Shown: piece after piece, positions 22,971-35,590 of the stretch
Layout: each line of letters starts with the position of its first letter
Numbering within the stretch: the first letter of the stretch is position 1
From: Eupeodes corollae
Taxonomy: Eukaryota; Arthropoda; Insecta; Diptera; Syrphidae
Reading direction: 5' to 3'
NCBI RefSeq assembly: GCF_945859685.1
Contig: NC_079147.1
Location: forward strand, 179,907,174-179,971,173
Length of the DNA: 64,000 nucleotides
Notes under the pieces: generated by a model
What the model was told of the DNA's origin: nothing
What the model saw: the letters and a program-made list of their open reading frames with translations, nothing else
The model's database searches: none
Program-made: the position numbers and the translations under genes

Positions 22971-23740
22971 TGGGTTAGGTTAGGTTAGGTTATAGTGGCT
23001 GTCTAAGATGAAAACGGACACACTTAGGCCAGTTTAATGGCCCATTGTGATACCACAAAATCTTGAGGCTTCCTCCTAAGCTGAATGGAACCAACTTGAG
23101 TCCCTTACAAAACGTGAGAGGCTGATTATGCTAATATGATTTAGATCGTTTAGATCGTTAAAGAAGAATTCTCCTAGGTAATTCTTGCGTTTTCAAGCCA
23201 GACCAGGGCATGTGCAGAGAAGATGAAGAACTGTTTCTTCCTCTTCCTCGTCCATACAGCTTCTGCAAAAGTCATTTGAGAATACGCCTAATCTCATGGC
23301 TTGCTTTCCTATTAGACAGTGTCAGGTTATGACACCTATTATCGAGCTTATATGCGATCTGTTTAGAGAGAGCAAACACCTTGAACGTTTTAAATCCAGT
23401 GTTGGTCAGATGTTTTTTGTGGCTTGACACGTGGAATGAGAGACTTAATTTTAGTCGTTTAGAGTACACACCTCCACCAACCCCTACTTTTGTTTTTGAC
23501 CCATCTGCGTAAAAATGGATTGACTCATCCTACAAGAATGTCCTATCCTCCCAAAAAAATCTGGGAGGTATAGAAATCTGAAAATTTCTGTCGAGTTGCA
23601 GTTGGGGAATGGTGTAGTCTGTGTGCTTTGGAATTGATTCTAAATACCTTAGAATTACGGAGTGGCCAATGTTGTCGTTAGTCCACTGCGACGAAGCTTT
23701 GAGGCGAATAGTGGAGCTTACAGCAACTACAATGTCCATT
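22971..23740 (-). mobile_element. Family A LINE 3' fragment (copy 3)
   Basis: Minus-strand copy nearly identical to copy 1. A plus-strand GGGTTAGGTTAGGTTAGGTTA tail begins at about 22974 and is followed by the same 3' untranslated region. Part of the RNase H region is deleted. It retains traces of the cysteine-knuckle region (near 23190-23290) and of the RNase H start (YADGSKTK near 23500). It is 5'-truncated at about 23740. There is no intact frame. Confidence 0.85.
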
Positions 23741-23819
23741 GGGACCGAAACTTTTTTTGATCGCATATTTTTTGAAGTCTTACTTTTTATATTGTTTTTT
23801 TTTCCCTCTTCGTATTGAA

Positions 23820-24062
23820 TATTTTTAATAAAACCATTGCTTTATTTCCGGCTTTCCTTAAAAAGACTCCATTCTATCCACAGGGGACATAACTTCACTT
23901 CCAAAATAATTGTTGTTTCTGAAACTATTTGGGATAATGTGCTTTGTGCAAAACCGAGTCAAAAATTGTTGCCTGTCAACGCAGCCGGTGCACCGCAAGG
24001 AATTGTTATAGGACCAACCTTGTATCTCAACGCTATCATGTCCATTTTACCTGCGTTTTAAA
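23820..24062 (+). pseudogene. Jockey-type RT motif B fragment
   Basis: The plus-strand frame 23837-24061 ends in AAGAPQGIVIGPTLYLNAIMSILPAF. This is the motif B region of a Jockey-like RT (consensus GVPQGSVLGPTLY). The first part shares the phrase aataaaaccattgc(c/t)ttatttccg with 25046-25072, so two fragments of the same source sit 1.2 kb apart. No catalytic motif C is present. Confidence 0.6.
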
Positions 24063-24129
24063 AATAGCGTACTAAACTAAACTGTACAAACAAAAACCAT
24101 AAATGTTTAGATTTCTGTACAGAAGTACT

Positions 24130-24640
24130 TTACTTATTTTTACAATTTACAGGCACTCAAGGGGTTATTAGTACCCTTTATATGTTTATATTTAAGCACA
24201 GTGCGAGCGTTAGAAAAATAGGGAAGGATTTAAGGGAAAATACCGATGGTCTTAAAGTTCTGAACATCAAAATGTGACGGAAAAACAGAGAAGACCAAAG
24301 CAATCCACATTCTCGATGTGCGATTTAAGAAAGAATCTTTATACTTGACTGTACGCCCGAAATTGAGCTCAAGGGTTCATTGATCTGATAAGCATTCCTG
24401 GAAGTGCGAGTCGTTAAAGTGGTGGATTGAAACTGGCTAATTCGACAGAACATTGTTGGTAAAAATATCGAGAAAACATCGAAAGGCATGAGACATTGCG
24501 ACGGAGAATACTTCCAAATACTTTGAAATGGCTCTGGATGCAAAGTTAAATGGCAAAAAGCACATCAAATAGGAAAGAAAAGAGCTTAACTCGTAGTACA
24601 AAAGAATTTTCGTAATTTTCGAAACGATTATCATTAACGT
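24130..24640 (-). mobile_element. Family B LINE 3' end
   Basis: The sense strand (minus) reads a C-terminal RT tail: FTNNVLSN, ECLSDQ, LELNFGRTVKYKDSFLNRTSRMW and KGTNNPLSACKL, then stop. It is followed by a short A/T-rich 3' end at about 24130. The last block is shared with the copy at 27.6 kb. It is 5'-truncated and contains frameshifts. Confidence 0.8.
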
Positions 24641-25044
24641 CTATAATTTCTTCACATAACTTTATTACTATCGTCTTGTCAATCGTTTTCAGTTAAAGAT
24701 TGTTCACTACTCTGATACTGTAACGGATATGTCAAAATAAAAGATAATGCTTGTTCAATAGCTTGAAAATGTAACCAAGTCTAAAAAACTTGTTATTTTT
24801 TGTGGAAATTGTGAAAATTTTCAAGAAATTTCCAGTTACCAAATATAAAAACCTTTTTGTATTTTTTTATTTTTTGCCGAAGCTGGCGATAAGGTCAGAA
24901 CTTTTAAATGTTGGCTATTTATGACTGATATTGAAATTTAATAAATATAAAAATAAGTTGAAAGATTATATAAATTTTATAGATGAACATCTTTTTTTGG
25001 TCAATGGGTTTAACCCCTTTAATGGGAAAAATAACTATTTATAG

Positions 25045-25190
25045 TTTTTTTAATAAAACCATTGCCTTATTTCCGACTTTCCCTAGAAGGACTTGCTTTT
25101 CGCAAAACCGAGTCAAAAATCGTTGCCTGTCAACCATTGGCACTCTCCGCCCACCCAAAGACTCATTAGTTGCTATGAACTTCACCTAAA
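25045..25190 (+). repeat. Second copy of the Jockey-type fragment
   Basis: Matches 23821-24000 with a gap: the segments aataaaaccattgccttatttccg, cgcaaaaccgagtcaaaaatcg and ttgcctgtcaac occur in the same order in both. The GAPQG motif itself is missing. Same orientation as the first copy. Confidence 0.65.
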
Positions 25191-27195
25191 TTAAATTTCA
25201 AATTTACAAAGAAAAATCATTTGTCGACGTTTCAAAGATTTTCAAGTATCTATTTTCTAAAAAAAAAAAAAAAAAACAAGTATGCTGCTTGAAATTCTTG
25301 AATACCTGTAATTTTCCAGATTGAAAGTTGTATCTTAAGTTTAATTTGTAAAAAGAATGAAGTGCTATCAAGCTGTTAAATGAAATACTGAAAGTATTGC
25401 CGGTGCCTTATGTAATTCAAGATTTTCTTCTTTTAAACTCAACAAAAATTAAAAACCGAAAACTTATCATTAAAAATCATAAAAGTCGTGTCGTGTCGTT
25501 TACGCATTGATGTGCTTAAGCTCATGTTTCTTTTTTTCACAAACCATAAAATCATCACGAAAAAAAAATATACTAAATCAAAAATAAATCTCCAAAGTAA
25601 GTAGGCCCATATATACAATAAAACGATTAAAGTGAGTTCGTGCATTAAAAGTGCGACGACAACAACAACAACAACAACAACGACAATGATGATGTGCTAA
25701 CTGAATGACAAGAGCGTTAGGCTATAAACACAATGAAATGAAAATACAACAATCAAAAACAAAAATTATGCAATCTTCTTTGTGTGGTGGCTTGACTCTG
25801 GGTTGATACGCATAGTTTTTTTATTCATATTTAATTTTTTGTTAAAATAAAAATATCAAATTTATAAATAGAAAAACGAATCGTACCTTCTTGGAATGAT
25901 ATTTAATTTTTTTTTGTATTTCTTTTATTTTGCAAATAATAAGTTTTTCTATGGCCATCATCAGAATATGGAGTTGATTGGAATTTGTGTTTTTTTTTAT
26001 TTTTATTTTAATATAAATCCAACAACACGTTTTTCGTTTGAGAAAGAGAAGTTTAAATATAGAATTCTAATTTAAATGACGTAATTTTATATCTACTATA
26101 ATAATTTATTGTCTATGTTGTTAAGTGATAGCACACCAGACTTTTGGCAGAATAAATTTTGATAAATTGATAAACAAAATTATTTAATTAAAACCGAATG
26201 AATATTTGTTTGTTTTCATTTTTGTTTGTGATGTCCATACAACAAATAAAACATACAAATAAAATTAAAAAGTGAATGGCATGCGGTTCGAGTCTCCTAG
26301 GCAACCGGCGGCAGACCGGCAGCGGCAATGGCGGACGCAGCGACGCGACGTAGCAGTGTTCACATATAAGTGATCTAATTTATTATTTTTGAATAAAAAT
26401 TGTTAATTGTGAACTTGAAGTTGTTAGAATGTTTTTTTGAATATATCCGGTTTTGATTTTTTAAATAGGTTCCAAATCTATTCTTCGATGTTAAATATTT
26501 ACTTTCGAATTATTTTGAAGTTAAGGTTGGGTCCAACATATCACAAATATTTGCAAGCTGATTTTTTTAAATTCAGGTCCTGATATCAAAAAATTTAAAT
26601 AAAATAAATTATTATTCCTAGAAAGCTTGAGGGACTATTTATTCGTTGCTTATAGTTAAAGTTTATTCATTATGCTCTTTGAAGTTGCTGGGTACCTCAC
26701 CATGGAAAAACCTAAACCTGTAGGTTATTATTACTTTCTAAATAGAACAAGTCTTGGTCCCATCGTGCGTCGTACTGTGGATAGTTTTATACATGCTAGA
26801 CGTACATAAAGTGAAACTTAAATTGGTTAAGTTGGTGTATTTTTATGACTTTACAATACCAAGTCCAAGTATAAGTAAAATAATTGTATGTCTTAAAAAG
26901 ATTGAAAGCTATTGCCCATCGAATCATAAAGCAACATTTTACAAATAGGTAACAACTAAAAAGATCTTTAAAACACTTATTGCAACGCCCGAATTAATCT
27001 ACATACAATTATTGAAGAAAAAAGTGCGTATACGCCGAAGTGTACATTTTGAGTATATTGTTTTCGAATAACAATAAAACTACGGAATATCTACGAATTA
27101 GAGAATTTGTATGGTTTTATTTAACATGAAGTTATCATGAACATTTTTGCAACTTGTAGTCATTTTATTTTGCAAGTGTATTGAATATATTAATA
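25191..27195. other. No gene seen; short GC-rich patch
   Basis: AT-rich with an (ACA)n tract at about 25651-25681. A GC-rich patch at 26281-26358 holds GGTTCGAGTCTCC, which resembles a tRNA B box. I could not find a matching A box, so I do not call a tRNA or SINE. Confidence 0.45.
25651..25681. repeat. (ACA)n microsatellite
   Basis: Nine or so ACA triplets in a row, followed by a short GATGATG run. Confidence 0.85.
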
Positions 27196-27199
27196 TTAT

Positions 27200-27765
27200 G
27201 CCCCGATGCCACTATCTATGAGTGGCACGTGTATCCAAGAAACTAATCAACTGTTAGTACTTGGTATGTGTATCACAGATTACCTTTTATGGAACGATCA
27301 TATATTTGATATTGCCAAAAATGCTGCCAGGTGCTTAGGATTTTTCTGACGGTGCAAGAAATTTTTCATCCCTTCTAATCTGGCTGGGGCAGGTGCCCCT
27401 AAAACAAGTTTAAATCTCTTGGATAGAATACAAAAAAGATAGAACTACAATCGAAACATTTACATCGCTAGAACACCGCCGCAATGTTTCATACCTTTCG
27501 TTGTTTTATCGATATTTTTACAAACAATGTTCTGTCGAACTAGACAGTTGCATTCCACGTCTTAAAGGATTCAGCCGCACTTCCAGAAATGCTCATCAGT
27601 TTACCCTTGAGTTGAATTTCGGGCGTACTGTGAAGCATAGAGATTCTTTCTTAAATCGCACATCGAGAATGTGGAATGCTTTAGTCAACTCTGTAAAATG
27701 TAAGCATATAAAGGGTACTAATAACCCCTTGAATGCCTGTAATTTATAAAAAAAAAATGTTGCAA
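27200..27765 (+). mobile_element. Family B LINE 3' end, plus strand
   Basis: Plus-strand C-terminal RT fragment. TSLEHRRNVSYLSLFYRYFYKQCSVELDS is followed by RNAHQFTLELNFGRTVKHRDSFLNRTSRMWNALVNSVK and then KGTNNPLNACNL, stop at 27747-27749. An A-rich end follows (about 27750-27759). The region 27200-27450 holds more degenerate thumb sequence in shifted frames. The frame from 27501 is the best preserved C-terminus of this family in the window. Confidence 0.85.
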
Positions 27766-28515
27766 CCTATCGATTTCTAATAATAATAATAAGTTGTCAA
27801 TTGCCATTAAATAGATGAACTACGCCCTTTAATTCAAGTTACATTTTACATGAATTTACACATTTCCAATTGCTGATCTCACGTTTGGAGCATTTGAAAT
27901 GTTCGTCTCCATATTTAAAGAAACAAGGCACACATTTTTAAAGCTCTAAAACTGATGGCAAGATCAGAATTATAAAGGGTCTTAAAATTGTATGATATTG
28001 TTAAACCGAAATTTGTGAAATTATTAAGTCTATTGTCATGTTATAGACAGATACGAGCTGACTTCAAGGAGCTTCTTATACGGAGAGTGTGGTGGATAAA
28101 TTATAGTCAACTTGTTCAGTAAACAATCGACCATCATTCCTACACCTTTTTCATTTGAAAGTTCAACCGGAAGTTGAGATATAATGATTATATTTCACTT
28201 TCAACTTTCATTTCTATTACAACTTATTACTAATGGAACTTTTTCCATCATACAATTGCTTAAGTTATCGGAGTGCATAATATTCCATAACTTTAATTAC
28301 CAGTGTTACATTTATTCTAAGGTTTGTGCTGAGATGTTCTTCAAACCGCCCACAAATACATTACACAAGGATTATTCCTAGGCTTAGCTCATGCTAGCGC
28401 AGCTCATGACGTAAAAAAGAACTCATCACATAATATACGAAATATCGGGAAATAAACTTGTCACCATACATGGTGTGTGCATTCGCTAAGTTTATTCAAA
28501 TACACGAACCATTTC
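27766..28515. other. No gene seen
   Basis: AT-rich DNA with no recognisable frame or repeat ends. Confidence 0.45.
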
Positions 28516-28990
28516 TTTTAATACATAAATTTCCCATTATATATACTACTGAACCAATTCGCATGAAATTCGGTATGGAAATATTTTGTACCCGAATGAA
28601 ATGAAAAAAAAATAGTTTGAGACTTAAGAAAGGACATGAGTTACTTTTGACCTTGGGAAACAGGGCATTCCTATGGGAAAATTACTTTCACTCCTCAATT
28701 ACCAAAGATTTTAATAAAATTGGTATTACGGGAAAACAACACATTCCCAAACCTTATGAAATAAGTTGTCGAACATGTTAAACTTATCATACACTTACAC
28801 GTATATTAACGCGGACTATGCACGCCACGTGCTTCAAGCCCTGAAGGTTAGACGCAAACGGTGGCTCCCATTTAATTTCAGGAATTTGGAAGCTGCAAAC
28901 CCCATGGATGAAGTTCACACCTATCAGTCTGGCCGTTAATCGTTTATTAGCAGCAACGAAGCTGTGTGGCGTCTGTTAGGGCTTCCCTAT
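28516..28990 (+). pseudogene. Helitron internal relic (Rep region)
   Basis: Near 28905-28988 the plus strand reads MDEVHTYQSGR, a stop, then SFISSNEAVWRLLGLP. This corresponds to the conserved Helitron block SGRYISSNEAVWRxLGFP that follows the Rep domain. To the left, 28545-28690 has the phrase 'ctgaaccaattcgcatgaaattcggtatgg...tagtttgagac...gggaaa', which is common in the non-coding parts of insect Helitrons. Stops and frameshifts abound. No terminal hairpin or CTRR end was found here. Confidence 0.75.
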
Positions 28991-31870
28991 TTCTATTAAC
29001 ATATAACAAGAGTAATTTCATCAAAACCTTGGTACTAAAAATTGAAATAAATTGAAGATTGGCAATTTTTATCGAATGGGTTGGAAATTTTAAAATATGT
29101 TTATACTCTGGTATCCAAAAGTTTGCAATTGCGATATATTTTGCTGGGCTTCAATTCACTCGCGTCTGTCAGGTAATGCATATCTGTCATGCACATCTTT
29201 CAACCCAGGAAGTTAAGGACTTTTGAATTCGACGAATCTTAAGTGGTTTCTCAAAATCTTTTTGTGATATTTTGAATTACAAACATTTCATAAGAAACTA
29301 ATAGCCTTTATTTCTCATAAATTCTTTATAAATGTTTCTTATGTATTAAAAGCCATTTAATTCCAGACTTTGAACATTTTATTATATATTTTATAAATTC
29401 AAGGACTAACAACCTATTAATATGTTAACTTTGACATAATTTTCCTGGTATTTGTGTTTTCAACATGAGTTAAGCACAATTGAAGTGGGTACATACATAT
29501 TGACATTTCTCATTAGAAAAATCATAGAAAATCATGTATATTTTCTATTTAATTATTTCATTTCCTTTTTACCCTAGAGCCCTGATGATGATTGTCATGA
29601 CATTGAACAAAATCCAAATAGACAGACCCATAAATAAATATGATTTGTACATATTTATATTACTTATTATTATTGATTTGTAAAATAAATTTGAATATTA
29701 TTTTTATGACAAAGAAAAAAGAAAAGACTAGGGTAAGAAATTTTCAAATGAAAATGTGTACATAGACAAAAAGCAAGTTCATTTGGTTTCCTAGGTCGTC
29801 GAAGGTATTTGAAATTTAAATTACATTTTTTTAAAATTATTTTTCAAAGAAAAAACCCACTCAAGTGTTTATTTATAATTTGTTCGTTTTCTTTTCTTAT
29901 TTTTTACAAAAGCCAATCTAATATTGAAATTACAAAATTCTTAAAATCCTAAGTTAAAAAATATATTTGTCAAATTATCCGAAAAAATACAAAATTAGGG
30001 GGAAGAAAGACACACTCAAAAAACAAACTTTAATCTTTTAATTACAAAAATAATAATTTGACAAAAATTCTTTTCAAGCACATCAAAATGTCAACATTTA
30101 ACAACGTTAAGCTTTCCAAAACAAGACATTTTACATCTCCTAGCTCTTCTCTCTGGTCCCCTTAACATTTACGCCTTGAATAGTATTTACTTACAAAGAT
30201 TAAAAAGGACACAAATTACAAGTATATAAGTATACATCTTCTTCTTCGTATAAATACGTATCCTTGAAATTAACAATTTATATTTTCTTCCTTTATTTAT
30301 CCCTCACTTTACGATAAAAAGGGATGGGTTGGGGGGGGGGTTTATATCAAAAACAGATGTCGGCAAAAAAATGAAATATCGAAAATCTGTTGAAGGAAGA
30401 AGAATACTAACACAAGGATGGGGATATTATCCCCAGACATAATAATCGTATTTCTTAAATCGATGGATATCCGTATGTTGTACCTACCTTCCTATTCTAT
30501 CCTAAACATCGCCAAAAGGCTATCATCAAAAATAAGATAAAAATAAAAATCCAAAAACCAAAAACCAAAAGAGGAAAGTATAGAAACACAAACAAGTACC
30601 CATATATTTATGTAGATACATATAAAATGGAGGAAGGCTGGAAAACAAGTTGGAGGATATGGGATATCCTGCAATAGACATGTTGTTTATTTTTTGACAA
30701 AAACTCATGATAAAAATTAAATAAGTTTTTCAAGTGAGTTTGTGGCAGTAGCAACCTACCTACCTATAGGTAGATACTCCTATACCGTTCATCGCGTTAG
30801 TTTTTGTTGCTGTTGTTATTCGTAGTTTGGTTGCGAGACGAAAAGCACGTAAGCAAAAAGCGAATGTGTTTTTGAGGGAAGTGTATGTAAGAAGAATACG
30901 AAAGAACTTGTTCTTTTCATTGTGTTGCTCCTTACCTTACACATACTCGTATACCCTTAGAATGATTGGTGAGTTGGACAAATTGAATAATGAAATAGTC
31001 TGATTTGCTATCAAATGCAATGCCATGCCGCAGGGAAACCACATTAGACCAGTTTTATTCAGACTTAAATATATATTTTTTTTTAAGTTTGAAGATAAAG
31101 AAAGTAAATGCACGTTTGATAAATTATAAAGGCTGATAGTTTGTAGATTAAATTGAGTTCAGAAAAGGAAACTTTTCGAGACTTGTTCTTATCAATTAAA
31201 AATTTCGTCAACATTTTGACATTACATTCACATTATGTTCCATTGCTAGATAAAGCTAAACTTATTAATATCTTTCTATGTATTCATGTCTGGTCTTATG
31301 TTAAATATGTTTACTTCCTTGAATTTTGTAATTAAAAAATAAGAACATGCTCTCATATCTCATTTGCAGGCCGTAGTTTTTTCTTTGAGTCATTCTTACA
31401 TTGTCATTAATTAGTTAGTTAAGAAAAAAAACAAGTATTTTAAAGCACTTTATGAACTTTATTGACCTTTATGGAGGAAATACTTTCCGGTTTTTCTTTT
31501 TATTTAAATGTGAACCTTATAAAACTTTTAATTACCTACTTTTCGGCATTGATTGTGGAACTTAACAAGTAATTAACAATTTACTTTATCTATGTACATA
31601 TGTGTCATTCAAGTTAAACTTGATGTGATTCTTGAAGTTCTTCCTAAAATGGGAACAAATATTCTCCAGGAAATTCGTTATATTTCTAACAAAATTCTAT
31701 ATTTTTGAAAATCGAAATGACGGTGTATTTAAAACTGATTTTTTGTATAGGAAAAATCTTTGAAGTTTTTGGAATAAACACAAAAAGAAGTTCAAACAAT
31801 GTTTTTGCCAACGAAAGTTTTTTTTTAAAAACATCTTAAATCTTAACAGTTAAAAGAACTTGAAGTTTGG
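28991..31870. other. No gene seen
   Basis: AT-rich, intron-like sequence. It includes a G run (30330-30340) and short direct repeats of acctacctacctata (30757-30772). Open frames at 30492-30708 and 31153-31335 lack family features. Confidence 0.45.
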
Positions 31871-31879
31871 AATTTGTTA

Positions 31880-32900
31880 AATTTATTGATTTTTAAAAGA
31901 CGTTTAGTAAAGGACTTCTCCGTGTACATTGGCTTTGAATTTCTAAATATTGCAATGACTCCGAAAGATATAGTGCGGCAAAGCATTTCACATTCGTGTA
32001 GTACGGCTAAAGAACGAATCTCTATACTTGACAGTCGTTACAGTTTTGGAAAACACAAGAAACTTTACGGAGGTGGTCAAGCGACGATGATATCATCATC
32101 AACTTATTTCAATGCGCTACGTTCAATACTGCAAAAGAGTCTTTCAGTAAGTTGCAGGAGCACCAGCTGAGAGATGAGAGTTATAGTCAAGCTTCTGAAG
32201 TGTATACATAAATCTTATGGATAACAGACAGATTGTGGGGGGGGGGGGGAGAAAAACTTCTTGCATCGCTTCAGGAAACGCAAACAACTTGCTGCATTTT
32301 CGGCAAGGAAGGACCAACATCAAGAATTTTGAGGGTTCAGATTCCTTAATGCAAGTGCCACTCATGGATATTGGCAAAAGTAGTTGATTATGTTTTAACG
32401 AAATTAAGCAGAATTGAGTTTCTACGCACTTAATTTCAATTTGATGTCTGATTCCCCGTTTAACAATGCTGTCTAGGTCATAATTTAATGAGCTTATCAT
32501 TTATTGCCGTTGAAGATTCGAAGCAGAAGAATAACTTCATGAATTCAAAAACAAATATGAAAAGCTTAGTGTACCATCGTAAGCGAAGCAGGTAAGTGAA
32601 TCAAAAGATTTAGACTGGGATCATTAATAAAAATGAGAAAGAATATAGGAGTCAGAACAGAGACTTGAGGAACACCAGAATTCATATTTTGTTTCTGAAA
32701 TTCGAAGAAACAAAAAACTACTTGTTTTCAACGATCCGAAAGTTAGTTCCTAATACAAAAAAGGAACGATTCCTTAAAACTGAAGCCACGCATTTTAGAC
32801 AAGATAGCCTGATGACAAACTTTAGCAAATGCTTTTGAAATTATCGGATTATAGAAAATGAAACTCTCGATAAGTTTTGAATAAATATTCAATAATCTGT
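31880..32900 (-). mobile_element. Family B-like LINE fragment
   Basis: On the minus strand, MISSLNYDLDSIVKRGIRHQIEIKCVETQFCLIS (32500-32400) and ISMSGTCIKESE match the RT thumb of the 21.8-kb copy (MISLLNYDLDSIVLWG...). KLDYNSHLSAGAPATY near 32190 is the next block (normally KLEYNSHLWAGA). A homopolymer GGGGGGGGGGG at 32237-32248 interrupts the frame. Traces of the RT palm run to about 32900. Strongly decayed; no 3' tail is identified. Confidence 0.78.
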
Positions 32901-35015
32901 TGCAGGGTTAGCCTTTCAAAAAAACAAAACATTCAACTAGATCAGCAAATTTATGTTTTGAGTTGATTTAAATATTAAAAATTATATGTCTAGAGAAAAA
33001 GACCAAAAATAGTACAAATTATATTGTAAGCAGCATTTTAAATGAAAAGGACTACTTAATTATTAAAATTTGCTAGTAACTCATGAAGTATTGAAGGCTA
33101 CTGTCATGTCTTAGTTAGAGCATAATTACAAATTTCCAATACTGACTTAGGGTATACTTAGTTTGAAGGACCACCAGTAAGCTTTTGATTTATCGTTTAC
33201 GACAGAATTCATTTTGGCGCTTACGATAAATTGGAGGAAAGGGCTCGATATATCCCTAGCTTGGACAACAATTGAATAACCCCAAGTGGGTTTGAAAAAC
33301 CATAGCCACGCTCTCTATTTTTGGTTGTTATTTAAGACATCGTAAAATCAGCACATAGTTCTATGCACTTAGTATTGAAAACTCTCTAAATAGTCACGTT
33401 CTACTATTTTATTATTTTTATCTTATCAAAATCATGAGACTTTCATTAAACATTAAAAATTCTTATTTCATATTCAAAAAATCATAAATTAAAAAATAAA
33501 AACCTTGACACTTACCAACTCAGGAAAGCAATCCCAAATTTTGAGGCACTTCTATAAACCCTATGACAATAAAAAAAATATATATATAAACAAAAAGTCT
33601 GCACAAACAATACAATTTGTGATCTTTTTGTTTAGTCCGCCTTGAAAATCTGCCTTACTTTTACTTTTAATTTATTTTTGTTTGTTATTTTTTTGGTTTG
33701 TTTTGTTTGTCGTGTGTCTCTTGTTAAGCGATGTTTTATTTATTTATTTATTTTTATTTGTAAGATTAGAAAAATTAATTTAAGATTAATTTTATTTTTA
33801 TACACTTGTCGTTGTTGTAGGTATTTTTTTTTTAATTTTGTTTAATTTATTATTTAAAATTCACAATTGTATTTTTTGTGTTTTATTTGATATTTTTTTA
33901 AAAAAGGTTATTATTAATATAATACTTTTTTATTTTTTGCACTAAATTCTTTTATATATTTTCAAATATTTTTTTTTTTTGTTTATTTTAACAATTTATG
34001 TGATTAATATAATTTTTATTTATTTTTTTTAAAATCTATAATTAAAGGATTTGGGGTTTTGAGAATAAACAACGGCACTGTTTCAGACACTATTATCATT
34101 TTTCTTTTTTCTTCTTCTTATTAATTTTTAATAGATGTATGTTGGTTATTTTGATTTTGTGATTTCTTTTTTAAACACTTTTTTTTTGAAACTTCACTTT
34201 TATATGGAAAGTAATAATTTGTATATAGCAGAATTATTTATTTTTAAAATATTTTATATATAATTTCTTTTATTTAACACTTAGTTTTAACAATAGATTT
34301 TATTTTTAATTTTGTATGTTTTTTATGTTGTTTTTATTTTTTGCAAACTGAAAGATGAAAATTTATGGTTAAATTTGTATTTTCATTTAATGGACTGCAT
34401 TGGAATTGAAACAAGTTACCGAAAGTGTTATGGATATTAATTCAAGGTTATTTGAGAAAATTTAATTGAATACCGAAGATAATTTTGAGGACTTCTTTTA
34501 ACCATGAAACTCAAATAAGAATTATCATAAATCAATTAGTTTGGTGTGGATTTTATAAACTTGCTTAATTTTCAGTTCTCTTAAATCGTTCCCATGAAGT
34601 TAAATTTAAAAAATTACTGATATTTAATAATTCACTTAGGAGAGAAGAAGATTATTATTCCATTTTGATAAAAGATAAGCCCTTTTTTATTAAATTCAGG
34701 AACACAATCCAAATACAAAGATACACTAACAATTTTAGAAAATAAGTTAGAGGAAAATTGGTGTGATTTTAAGTTAATTTTAACAAATAGAATGTTGACC
34801 TTTCAAATGAAGAATTGGAATATCTGATGAGAAACAGCATTTACACAAAAAAAAGGAAAAAATTGTCCTTTTGATTGTACTAATATTTGTTCAAACATTA
34901 AAATGAAAAATATTAAATATTAACAAAATTTAATATTTCTTTATTTTATTAAAATTGTGATTTTTATGTGTTTTTTACTTTTTTATTTTATTTTAAACTG
35001 TTAAATTTATTTTAT
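32901..35015. other. Very AT-rich DNA, no gene
   Basis: Long T-rich runs on the plus strand. Apparent hydrophobic frames (for example 33642-33845) are products of T-rich codons, not membrane proteins I can support. Confidence 0.5.
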
Positions 35016-35019
35016 TTCA

Positions 35020-35590
35020 TTTTGATTTACATTTAACTTTATGTTTATTATTTATTTTATTTATTATTTCATTAAATCCAATTTTATTTTATTGTATTTT
35101 AATACAACATTTTTAAGTTTTATTTTTGCTCAAATAAAATTGTTTATTTTTTTTTTATTTTATTGTATTTTATTTTATTTCATCTTTTTTATTATTTTAT
35201 GTATTATTTCATTTAATTTACTTATGTTTTTTATTTTATTTTTTTTATTTTATTTTACTTGATTTCATTTTACTCTATTTTATTTTATTTTATTTTATTT
35301 ATTATTTTATTTATTATTTTGTTCATTATTTTATTTATTATTTCATTTAATTATTTTTTGTATGTTTCTTTAATTTTATTTCATTTAACTCTATTTTATT
35401 TTATTTCTTTTACTCTATTTTATTTTATTTTGTTTTATTTTTTTTTCATCTTTATTATTTTATTTATTATTTCATTTTATTTAATTATGTTTTTTATTTT
35501 ATTTTTTTATTTTATTTTACTTGATTTTATTTTACTCTATTTTATTTTATTTTATTTTATTTTATTTATTTACTTCGTTTTATTTTGACT
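35020..35590. repeat. (TTTTA)n-rich low-complexity block
   Basis: About 570 bp of TTTTA/TTTAT pentamers, with occasional C substitutions (tttcatttaa) recurring at about 200-bp intervals (35200-35280 and 35460-35540). That hints at a higher-order unit. Long open frames rich in Phe, Ile and Tyr are an artefact of the composition. Confidence 0.85.

Noticed and set aside
35041..35588. Long Phe/Ile-rich frames that resemble membrane proteins
   Set aside because: They are translations of a (TTTTA)n low-complexity block, and the frame content follows the repeat.
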